A stretch of 5,136 nucleotides of DNA from an uncultured Methylococcaceae bacterium (GTDB lineage Bacteria; Pseudomonadota; Gammaproteobacteria; Methylococcales; Methylomonadaceae), in the NCBI GenBank assembly GCA_903903765.1, contig CAIVAH010000003.1, positions 1 to 5,136 of the forward strand. The letters run 5' to 3'. The first letter of the stretch is position 1; each line of letters starts with the position of its first letter. The position numbers and the translations under genes were made by a program. Below are positions 1 to 5,136 of this stretch, piece after piece. The notes under the pieces are model-generated. The model was given only the letters and a program-made list of their open reading frames with translations. It had not been told where the DNA came from and made no database searches.

Positions 1-26
1 CACACTTAATAATAATAAACTACACT

Positions 27-33
27 AAGGAGA
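27..33 (+). promoter_or_regulatory. Strong ribosome binding site of glnA
   Basis: AAGGAGA is a near-perfect Shine-Dalgarno sequence, 8 bases before the ATG at 42, and it fixes the glnA start. Only 41 bases precede the gene here. I see no sigma-54 or sigma-70 promoter in them, so the glnA promoter and its enhancers must lie left of the window. Confidence 0.85.
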
Positions 34-41
34 CTTCTCTG

Positions 42-1451
42 ATGTCTGTAAAAAAAGTATTAAAAATGATTGAAGAAAACGATGTTAAATTCGTGGATTT
101 TCGTTTTGTTGATACCCGTGGTAAAGAACAGCATGTAACATTTCCTGCGCACTCTATTGATGAAGATACCTTTGAAGAAGGTAATATGTTCGATGGTTCT
201 TCTGTTGCAGGTTGGAAACACATCAATGAATCAGACATGATTTTAATGCCTGATCCATCAACAGCGGTTATAGATCCCTTTTTTGATGACAACACTTTAA
301 TTTTACGTTGTGACATCATTGAGCCAAAAGATATGCAAGGTTATGAGCGTGATCCACGTTCATTAGCTAAACGTGCGGAAAACTATTTAAAATCTACTGG
401 TATCGCGGACACAGCGTTCTTCGGTCCAGAAAATGAATTCTTTATCTTTGATGATGTCCGTTGGGGCACTGATATGAGTGGTTCATTCTACAAAATTGAT
501 TCTGAAGAAGCCGGTTGGAACTCAGAAAAAGTTTATGCTGACGGTAACACAGGTCACCGTCCAGGCGTTAAAGGCGGTTATTTTCCGGTTCCACCAGTTG
601 ATTCATTCCAAGACATGCGTTCTGCTATGTGCTTAACATTAGAAGAAATGGGTATGGTGACTGAAGTTCATCATCACGAGGTGGCGACTGCAGGCCAATG
701 TGAAATTGGTGTTAAATTTAATACCCTAGTTAAAAAAGCGGACGAAGTTTTAGAATTAAAATACGTTGTTGCAAATATTGCGCATGCTTATGGTAAAACA
801 GCGACTTTTATGCCAAAACCATTAGTGGGCGATAACGGTAGTGGTATGCACGTACACCAATCTTTAGCTAAAGACGGTGTTAACTTGTTTACGGGTGATT
901 TATACGGTGGTTTATCGGAAACTGCGTTGTACTACATCGGCGGTATCATTAAACACGCTAGAGCTTTAAACGCGTTTACTAATGCTTCAACTAATAGTTA
1001 TAAACGTTTAGTTCCAGGTTTTGAAGCGCCAGTCATGTTAGCTTATTCAGCACGTAATCGTTCGGCGTCTATCCGTATTCCTTTCGTTAACAACCCAAAA
1101 GGTCGTCGTATCGAAGTACGTTTTCCTGATTCAACAGCTAACCCATACTTAGCATTCTCTGCTATGTTGATGGCGGGCTTAGATGGTATTCAAAACAAAA
1201 TTCATCCTGGCGATGCTATGGATAAAGATTTGTACGACTTACCAGCAGAAGAGGCTAATTTAATCCCGCAAGTTTGTCATTCATTTGACCAAGCTTTAGA
1301 GGCTTTAGATGCTGATCGTGAATTCTTGAAAAAAGGTGGTGTATTCACTGACGACGTGATTGATGGTTATATCGCATTAAAGATGGAAGAAGTGACTCGT
1401 TTACGTATGAGTACTCACCCAGCTGAATACGACATGTACTACAGTTTATAA
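42..1451 (+). CDS. glnA: Glutamine synthetase, type I (GSI-beta, adenylylated form)
   Basis: Cytoplasmic enzyme that joins ammonium and glutamate to glutamine with ATP hydrolysis; it is the main ammonium-assimilating step and works as a dodecamer. The 469 residues equal the usual proteobacterial GSI length. The N-terminal beta-grasp domain (about 15-100) includes the MFDGSS motif with Asp51. The catalytic domain shows the expected metal and substrate ligands: Glu130 and Glu132 (GPENEF), Glu213, Glu221, His270 (GSGMHVH, 266-272), Glu328, Arg340, and Glu358/Arg360 (EVRFPD). Tyr398 in [10 protein letters not shown] is the conserved adenylylation site, so control by a GlnE-type adenylyltransferase is expected although none is encoded here. 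The ATG at 42 has an ideal ribosome binding site and gives the conserved start [10 protein letters not shown]. The gene ends in TAA and is followed by an intrinsic terminator, so much of its transcription probably stops before glnL. No defects are seen. Confidence 0.98.
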   Translation: MSVKKVLKMIEENDVKFVDFRFVDTRGKEQHVTFPAHSIDEDTFEEGNMFDGSSVAGWKHINESDMILMPDPSTAVIDPFFDDNTLILRCDIIEPKDMQGYERDPRSLAKRAENYLKSTGIADTAFFGPENEFFIFDDVRWGTDMSGSFYKIDSEEAGWNSEKVYADGNTGHRPGVKGGYFPVPPVDSFQDMRSAMCLTLEEMGMVTEVHHHEVATAGQCEIGVKFNTLVKKADEVLELKYVVANIAHAYGKTATFMPKPLVGDNGSGMHVHQSLAKDGVNLFTGDLYGGLSETALYYIGGIIKHARALNAFTNASTNSYKRLVPGFEAPVMLAYSARNRSASIRIPFVNNPKGRRIEVRFPDSTANPYLAFSAMLMAGLDGIQNKIHPGDAMDKDLYDLPAEEANLIPQVCHSFDQALEALDADREFLKKGGVFTDDVIDGYIALKMEEVTRLRMSTHPAEYDMYYSL

Positions 1452-1489
1452 TACCTAGGGCTGTTTCATACAGGCTAAGCGTTATAATA

Positions 1490-1529
1490 AAAAGCCTCGC
1501 AAGTGTTATCACTTAGCGGGGTTTTTTTT
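1490..1529 (+). terminator. Rho-independent terminator after glnA
   Basis: An imperfect hairpin ends directly in eight T residues (1522-1529). The upper stem pairs AAGTG (1501-1505) with CACTT (1510-1514) across a TTAT loop. After a one-base bulge (A1515), CGC (1498-1500) pairs with GCG (1516-1518), followed by a T-G wobble and two C-G pairs; upstream A residues can pair into the T tract. It starts about 40 bases after the glnA stop codon and matches the classical form. It should separate abundant glnA mRNA from the low-level regulatory genes downstream, with some readthrough possible. Confidence 0.88.
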
Positions 1530-1579
1530 GCTTGTTATATTTGCTATCACTGAATTAAAAATTAATAGGTGTTAGGGTG

Positions 1580-1744
1580 ATGCGTTTTATTTGTGTATTA
1601 ATTCTTTTAGTGGTTTCCATTATTGAGATTGGCCCGATTCCAATGAGCCCGTTATTTTTGATGATGGTAGTGGTTTTTAGGCCATTATGGTTTTATCGCT
1701 TGGTACTCAGAATTTATGGCAGGCGTCCAGATAGATTGGGCTGA
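1580..1744 (+). CDS. Small hydrophobic, probably membrane protein (54 aa), function unknown
   Basis: I do not recognise this gene with certainty. The 54-codon frame starts at ATG 1580 and ends with TGA. AGGTG at 1567-1571 lies 8 bases before the start and is a reasonable ribosome binding site. The protein starts MRFICVLILLVVSIIEIGPI. Residues 3-17 are strongly hydrophobic, a turn-like IGPIPMSP lies at 17-24, and a second hydrophobic stretch covers about 25-39. The C-terminus is basic (Arg34, 40, 44, 48, 49, 52). This suggests a two-helix hairpin with both ends in the cytoplasm, or one helix plus an amphipathic segment. It lies between the glnA terminator and the glnL promoter on the same strand. 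Pseudomonads carry an unrelated small DUF4124 gene at this place, so an extra gene here has precedent. The IEIGPIP segment looks to me like a conserved-family motif, but I cannot confirm homologues. A role in nitrogen control is unproven; the frame could also be fortuitous. Confidence 0.6.
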   Translation: MRFICVLILLVVSIIEIGPIPMSPLFLMMVVVFRPLWFYRLVLRIYGRRPDRLG

Positions 1745-1802
1745 ATAAGTTGAATTGGTTAAATTGTTAGAGTTATCGCAATATGGGCTAGAGGTGGTGT
1801 GC

Positions 1803-1819
1803 CGATCCATTTTGGTGCG
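1803..1819 (+). promoter_or_regulatory. Candidate NtrC binding site over the glnL promoter
   Basis: CGATCCATTTTGGTGCG fits the 17-bp NtrC dyad TGCACCA-N3-TGGTGCA: the right half matches 6 of 7, the left half 4 of 7, and the spacer is all A/T as preferred. It lies where the -35 region of the TATAAT box at 1830 would be. In enteric bacteria NtrC represses its own glnL promoter from an overlapping site, and the arrangement here suggests the same negative autoregulation. The site is degenerate, so this is an inference. Confidence 0.45.
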
Positions 1820-1829
1820 TTAATTGTTG

Positions 1830-1835
1830 TATAAT
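1830..1835 (+). promoter_or_regulatory. Candidate sigma-70 -10 box of the glnL promoter
   Basis: A perfect TATAAT lies about 100 bases before glnL, placing transcription near 1842 with a leader of about 95 bases. No good -35 hexamer sits 16-18 bases upstream (the 17-bp position reads CCATTT), so the promoter would be weak or depend on another factor. Low basal expression would suit a regulatory gene pair. The function is inferred from sequence and position only. Confidence 0.45.
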
Positions 1836-1849
1836 GAACTGTTGAGAAA

Positions 1850-1873
1850 TTAAAGCTTGATATTTAAAGCTTG
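1850..1873 (+). repeat. 10-bp direct repeat in the glnL leader
   Basis: TTAAAGCTTG occurs at 1850-1859 and exactly again at 1864-1873, 14 bases apart start to start. Each copy contains the palindrome AAGCTT. It lies between the proposed glnL transcription start and the coding region. It could be a protein or RNA operator or simply chance in AT-rich DNA; no known family of elements is recognised. Confidence 0.5.
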
Positions 1874-1936
1874 GTCTACAACTTGCTTCAAGTAATTATA
1901 AATATTTAGCTCAAAAAGGGACTGATTAGCAATACT

Positions 1937-2986
1937 ATGTACAAAAGACTGTTGGATCATCTGAACACTGCTATTTTATTGTTTAATCGGCATCTGGTTC
2001 TAACCTATATTAATACCAGTGGTGAAATTTTATTTGCCGATAGTGCTCATCATTTAGTGGGTCAAAGTGCGGATGAATTGTTCAGGACTTCTGATCCAGC
2101 TTTGTTAAATAATTTAAAGCAATCTTTAGCAATGGCAGAGCCTTTGGTTGATAGAGCTTTAACTTTGTCGAGGTTGCCAAATAATGTGACGACCAATTTT
2201 AGTGCAACGCCGCTCTTGGTGAAAGAGAAGGTGCATGAGATTTTAGTTGAGTTTCAACAGGTTGACACGCATATACGTATTTCTAAAGAAGAGCAGTTGC
2301 TAACTCAACAAAATACGGCAAGATTATTAGTGAGAGGATTGGCGCACGAAATTAAAAACCCTTTGGGTGGTTTGAGAGGAGCCGCACAATTATTGGATTT
2401 GGAGTTGCATGATCCAGAACTTAAAGAGTATACCCAAATCATTATTAATGAATCTGATCGATTGCAAGGTTTGCTAGATAAAATGTTAGGCCCAAATAAA
2501 TTGCCAGAAAAAAGAGTGATTAATATTCACGAAGTATTAGAGCGTGTTCGGCAATTAGTGCAAGTAGAGTCCAGCAAAACTCTACAGTTTAAATCGGATT
2601 ATGATCCAAGTATTCCGGATATCTATGCTGATAAGGATCAATTAATTCAAGCCATTTTGAATATTGCCAGGAATGCCGTTCAAGCTATGGAAGGTAAGGG
2701 AAGTATTATGTTTAAAACTCGTATTTATAGGCACATGAACATAGGGCGTAAACGTTTTAAATTAGCCGTTAAATGCGACATTATTGACAGTGGCCCAGGT
2801 ATAGATGCCAATATGATGACACAAATTTTTTATCCGATGATTACGGGGCGAGCTGAGGGTACTGGTTTAGGTTTGTCGATAGCCCAGGCTTTAATTACCC
2901 AGCATAACGGTTTAATCGAGTGTAATAGCCAGCCGGGAAGAACCGTATTTTCAGTTTTTTTACCTATGGAGTTTGCGCATGACTAA
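1937..2986 (+). CDS. glnL: Nitrogen regulation sensor histidine kinase/phosphatase NtrB
   Basis: NtrB (NRII) autophosphorylates and passes the phosphate to NtrC when nitrogen is short; when bound by unmodified PII it dephosphorylates NtrC-P. The 349 residues equal the E. coli length. Residues 1 to about 115 form the PAS-type sensory domain, with no transmembrane segment, so the protein is cytoplasmic. The H-box is GLAHEIKNPLGGLRGAAQLL with phospho-acceptor His137. The ATPase domain follows: N-box around Asn242 and Asn246 (LNIARNAVQAM), G1 box DSGPG (284-288), FYPM (298-301), and G2 box GTGLGLS (308-314). The key GTGLGLSIA and FYPM blocks are nearly identical to those of enteric NtrB. I chose ATG 1937 because LLDHLNTAILLF aligns with the start of the E. 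coli PAS domain. Its ribosome site is poor: AAGGGA at 1917-1921 lies about 15 bases upstream, so translation may be weak. The end overlaps glnG by 8 bases. Confidence 0.96.
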   Translation: MYKRLLDHLNTAILLFNRHLVLTYINTSGEILFADSAHHLVGQSADELFRTSDPALLNNLKQSLAMAEPLVDRALTLSRLPNNVTTNFSATPLLVKEKVHEILVEFQQVDTHIRISKEEQLLTQQNTARLLVRGLAHEIKNPLGGLRGAAQLLDLELHDPELKEYTQIIINESDRLQGLLDKMLGPNKLPEKRVINIHEVLERVRQLVQVESSKTLQFKSDYDPSIPDIYADKDQLIQAILNIARNAVQAMEGKGSIMFKTRIYRHMNIGRKRFKLAVKCDIIDSGPGIDANMMTQIFYPMITGRAEGTGLGLSIAQALITQHNGLIECNSQPGRTVFSVFLPMEFAHD

Positions 2987-4403
2987 GCCTGATGTAGTCT
3001 GGGTTATTGATGATGATAAATCGATACGTTGGGTTGTGGAAAAGGCCTTGCAAAAGGCCGGTATTATTACACGTTGTTTTTCGTCTGGTAATGATTTACT
3101 CACTGCTTTAGATTATGAAATGCCCGATGCTTTAATCACTGATATTCGCATGCCGGGTATGGATGGATTGGAGTTGTTGGACAAGGTGCAATTATCTCAT
3201 TCACATTTGCCAGTTATTGTGATGACAGCTCATTCTGATTTAGAGAGTGCAGTTTCTGCGTTTCATGGGGGGGCTTTTGAGTATTTACCTAAGCCTTTCG
3301 ATATTAAAGAGGTAGTGAGTTTGGCGCAGCGTGCCTGTTTGCACGGGCGTCAATTGCAAGAGGATGCTTCAGGTTCTGGGACTCCTATGATACAACCGAC
3401 CCCTGAAATTATAGGTGAGGCTCCGGCTATGCAAGAGGTATTTCGAGCAATCGGTCGATTAGCTCGTTCGCATATAACCGTATTGATTAACGGTGAATCA
3501 GGAACCGGTAAAGAATTAGTTGCTAAGGCACTTCATCGACATAGTCCGCGTAATAAGAATCCATTTATTGCTTTAAATATGGCCGCAATTCCTAAAGATT
3601 TAATGGAATCTGAGTTATTTGGTCATGAAAAAGGCGCTTTCACGGGTGCACAAGCTCGACGCCCGGGGCGGTTTGAGCAAGCAAACGGTGGCACGTTATT
3701 TTTAGATGAAATTGGCGATATGCCTGCAGAATTGCAGACCCGTTTATTAAGAGTGTTAGCGGATGGTGAATTTTATCCGGTTGGAGCGCATTTGCCTATA
3801 AAGGTTGATGTGCGTATTATTGCGGCTACTCATCAGAATCTTGAAACTTTAGTTGAACAAGGTAGATTTAGAGAAGATTTATTTCATCGATTAAATGTTA
3901 TTCGTATTCAGATTCCTGCTTTACGAGAACGAAAGCAAGATATTCCACTGTTATTAAGACACTTTTTGCAACAAGCTGCTACAGAATTAGGTGTGGAAAA
4001 TAAAGTTTTAAAGCCAGAAGCCGAGGTTTATTTAAGTACCTTAGAATGGCCTGGTAACGTAAGACAACTAGAGAATAGTTGTCGTTGGCTGACTGTTATG
4101 GCTTCTAGTAGAGAAATTCATCTCCATGATTTGCCTTCTGAATTACTAAGTATTCCTGTAGAAAAAGAGGCAGTTGATGCCGATTGGGAGGATTTGTTAA
4201 GATCTTGGATTGATAAGCAATTGTTGGCGAAAGAGCCAGAAATTGCTAAGCATATTATTCCTGCGGTAGAGGCAATTTTAATTAAAGCTGCATTAGAGTA
4301 TACCAATGGTCGTCGTCATGAAGCGGCTATTTTATTAGGCTATGGTCGTAATACCTTGACTCGTAAAGTTAAAGAGTTGGGTATTGAAGAGGGGGCGTTA
4401 TAA
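2979..4403 (+). CDS. glnG: Nitrogen regulation response regulator NtrC, sigma-54 activator
   Basis: NtrC (NRI) is phosphorylated by NtrB, oligomerises at enhancers and uses ATP hydrolysis to open sigma-54 RNA polymerase promoters of nitrogen genes. With the ATG at 2979 it has 474 residues (E. coli 469). The receiver (1 to about 120) has acidic Asp11-Asp13, phospho-acceptor Asp55 in [10 protein letters not shown], Thr83 and Lys105. The AAA+ domain (about 144-385) has Walker A GESGTGKE (172-179), the sigma-54 contact loop GAFTGA (219-224), Walker B TLFLDE (239-244), Arg298 and Arg304 in [11 protein letters not shown], and [10 protein letters not shown] (357-366). A Fis-type helix-turn-helix ends the protein (about 434-470, [16 protein letters not shown]). 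All motifs are intact. An in-frame TTG at 2973 would add two codons, but GGAG at 2968-2971 is 7 bases from the ATG and only one from the TTG, so the ATG is preferred. Its 8-bp overlap with glnL implies coupled translation. Confidence 0.97.
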   Translation: MTKPDVVWVIDDDKSIRWVVEKALQKAGIITRCFSSGNDLLTALDYEMPDALITDIRMPGMDGLELLDKVQLSHSHLPVIVMTAHSDLESAVSAFHGGAFEYLPKPFDIKEVVSLAQRACLHGRQLQEDASGSGTPMIQPTPEIIGEAPAMQEVFRAIGRLARSHITVLINGESGTGKELVAKALHRHSPRNKNPFIALNMAAIPKDLMESELFGHEKGAFTGAQARRPGRFEQANGGTLFLDEIGDMPAELQTRLLRVLADGEFYPVGAHLPIKVDVRIIAATHQNLETLVEQGRFREDLFHRLNVIRIQIPALRERKQDIPLLLRHFLQQAATELGVENKVLKPEAEVYLSTLEWPGNVRQLENSCRWLTVMASSREIHLHDLPSELLSIPVEKEAVDADWEDLLRSWIDKQLLAKEPEIAKHIIPAVEAILIKAALEYTNGRRHEAAILLGYGRNTLTRKVKELGIEEGAL

Positions 4404-4411
4404 TTTTTACT

Positions 4412-4443
4412 AACTACTAATACTCCGTTTTGTTTTAGTAGTT
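4412..4443 (+). terminator. Weak hairpin after glnG, possible terminator
   Basis: AACTACTAA (4412-4420) and TTAGTAGTT (4435-4443) form a perfect 9-bp inverted repeat with a 14-base loop, starting 9 bases after the glnG stop codon. The stem is AT-rich. The downstream strand is pyrimidine-rich (TTCAGCTTCTTTG) but has no true T tract. It may be a weak terminator or an mRNA 3'-end stabiliser, and I would not expect efficient termination. Confidence 0.4.
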
Positions 4444-4452
4444 CAGCTTCTT

Positions 4453-4469
4453 TGTTCCTTTCTGGTGCA
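4453..4469 (+). promoter_or_regulatory. Candidate distal NtrC enhancer site upstream of glnK
   Basis: TGTTCCTTTCTGGTGCA matches the NtrC dyad TGCACCA-N3-TGGTGCA with a perfect right half (7 of 7) and 4 of 7 in the left half. Its centre is about 208 bases before the predicted glnK transcription start and 45 bases from the next candidate site, roughly four helical turns. It partly overlaps a small inverted repeat (4467-4481). Confidence 0.5.
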
Positions 4470-4481
4470 TCACCTTGATGC
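4467..4481 (+). repeat. Perfect 6-bp inverted repeat, GCATCA-CCT-TGATGC
   Basis: GCATCA (4467-4472) and TGATGC (4476-4481) are exact inverted copies around CCT. The element shares three bases (GCA) with the distal NtrC-like site. It may be a second operator-like element or chance; the three-base loop makes it a tight RNA hairpin at best. Confidence 0.35.
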
Positions 4482-4497
4482 TTAGTGTAAAAACTGC

Positions 4498-4514
4498 TGA
4501 TTCAAATTGGTGCG
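4498..4514 (+). promoter_or_regulatory. Candidate proximal NtrC enhancer site upstream of glnK
   Basis: TGATTCAAATTGGTGCG fits the NtrC dyad: the right half matches 6 of 7, the left 4 of 7, with an AAT spacer. It strongly resembles the site before glnL (1803-1819), sharing TGGTGCG and the GAT-CA pattern of the left half. Its centre is about 163 bases before the predicted transcription start, a normal distance for an NtrC enhancer. Together with the 4453-4469 site it makes a plausible tandem enhancer. Confidence 0.55.
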
Positions 4515-4642
4515 CTGAGATGAGTTGGTTTTGGTCATTTCCTATAATTTTGTCACTATTAATTTTTCATTAATTCAATTCAAGCTATTTACACTCTGAA
4601 TAATAGGGATTTGTAGTGTTATATCAGCTTAATTTTCAGACT

Positions 4643-4658
4643 TGGCATAGTCTCTGCT
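4643..4658 (+). promoter_or_regulatory. Sigma-54 (RpoN) promoter of glnK-amtB
   Basis: TGGCATAGTCTCTGCT matches the sigma-54 consensus TGGCACG-N4-TTGCW at all but three defined positions. The invariant GG (4644-4645) and GC (4656-4657) are separated by exactly 10 bases, and a preceding T completes TTGGCA. Transcription should start about 12 bases downstream, near 4669, leaving a leader of about 30 bases before glnK. With NtrC-like sites upstream and glnK downstream, it is almost certainly the nitrogen-limitation promoter. Confidence 0.9.
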
Positions 4659-4684
4659 TTAAGTATTGTGAATTGTTACTTTAA

Positions 4685-5038
<354 letters not shown>

Positions 5039-5056
5039 TATTGATATAGGTGAGAT

Positions 5057-5136
5057 ATGAAATATTTATTTAAAAGTTTTCTTTTTGTTGCTTTATTAGG
5101 TTTTGCTGGTTTTGCGCTAGCGGATGCAGTCACACC
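5057..5136 (+). CDS. amtB: Probable ammonium transporter AmtB, N-terminal fragment (partial)
   Basis: The frame starts at ATG 5057, 18 bases after the glnK stop codon, with AGGTGAG (5048-5054) as ribosome binding site. It is open to the window edge (26 full codons plus two bases). The visible residues form a typical Sec signal peptide: Lys2 and Lys6 at the N-terminus, a hydrophobic core (about 7-18), and AFALA-type small residues with cleavage predicted after Ala22 (ALA-DA). Proteobacterial AmtB proteins are unusual membrane proteins in carrying such a cleavable signal, and amtB follows glnK in most bacteria. The identity therefore rests on position and signal peptide; none of the transporter motifs falls inside the window. 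The short gap implies one glnK-amtB operon driven by the sigma-54 promoter. Confidence 0.8.
   Translation, partial: MKYLFKSFLFVALLGFAGFALADAVT

Noticed and set aside
20..319. Minus-strand open frame of 99 codons opposite the start of glnA
   Set aside because: It lies antisense inside a certain glnA, its product resembles no family I know, and its frame is an expected by-product of the glnA codon pattern.
1483..1488. TATAAT just upstream of the glnA terminator
   Set aside because: No -35 hexamer stands at proper spacing, and transcripts would meet the terminator at once.
1528..1561. Promoter for the 54-aa protein (TTGTTA with TAAAAA at 18 bp)
   Set aside because: Both hexamers are poor, and the predicted start would fall at the ribosome binding site.
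2973..2978. TTG at 2973 as the glnG start
   Set aside because: The GGAG at 2968-2971 would be only one base away; the ATG at 2979 has proper spacing and gives the usual NtrC N-terminus.
4118..4306. Minus-strand open frame of 62 codons inside glnG
   Set aside because: It is fully antisense to the NtrC C-terminal coding region and has no recognisable product.
4543..4548. TATAAT in the glnG-glnK gap as a second, sigma-70 glnK promoter
   Set aside because: The 16-18 bp upstream positions read TGAGTT-like sequence with no -35 similarity; a basal promoter is possible but not supported.
4478..4573. Plus-strand 31-codon frame (starting MLSVKTADSN) in the glnG-glnK gap
   Set aside because: There is no convincing ribosome binding site, and it runs across the candidate proximal NtrC site; the region is better read as regulatory DNA.
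4578..4590. Possible IHF site (ATTCAA-GCTA-TTT) between enhancer and sigma-54 promoter
   Set aside because: The position would suit looping, but it has two mismatches to WATCAA-N4-TTR in AT-rich DNA, where such matches are common by chance.

Overview
The window is a compact nitrogen-assimilation locus on the + strand of a proteobacterium, most likely a gammaproteobacterium. It encodes glutamine synthetase (glnA), the NtrB/NtrC two-component system (glnL-glnG), the PII signalling protein GlnK, and the first 26 codons of what is probably the ammonium transporter gene amtB. The DNA is visibly AT-rich. The proteins resemble the enterobacterial ones closely: GlnA has 469 residues with the adenylylation tyrosine, NtrB has 349, NtrC 474 and GlnK 112. 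A low-GC gammaproteobacterium fits, and the protein style recalls Methylococcales-type methanotrophs, but the lineage is a guess from memory and not a database result.

Layout. 1-41 is a short leader carrying a strong ribosome binding site for glnA. glnA (42-1451) is followed by a good intrinsic terminator (about 1490-1529). The 1452-1936 gap also holds a 54-codon ORF for a small hydrophobic protein (1580-1744), then a likely glnL promoter with a perfect TATAAT box and an overlapping NtrC-like site, then an AT-rich leader with a 10-bp direct repeat. glnL (1937-2986) and glnG (2979-4403) overlap by 8 bp and must be cotranscribed. The 4404-4699 gap holds a weak hairpin, two candidate NtrC enhancer sites and a convincing sigma-54 promoter (4643-4658). 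glnK (4700-5038) follows, with the transporter gene starting 18 bp after its stop codon.

How the parts work together. By the known behaviour of these families, GlnK/GlnB-type PII proteins sense 2-oxoglutarate, ATP/ADP and, through uridylylation of Tyr51, glutamine. They control NtrB kinase/phosphatase activity and gate AmtB. NtrB phosphorylates NtrC on Asp55. NtrC-P then drives sigma-54 RNA polymerase at promoters such as the one before glnK and probably one before glnA, which would lie left of this window. The NtrC-like site over the glnL promoter suggests autoregulation of the sensor-regulator pair, as in enteric bacteria.

I found no mobile element, CRISPR array, RNA gene or clearly novel system. 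The least explained items are the small hydrophobic protein between glnA and glnL, the structured glnL leader, and the ambiguous NtrC/sigma-54-like element at 1803-1828.
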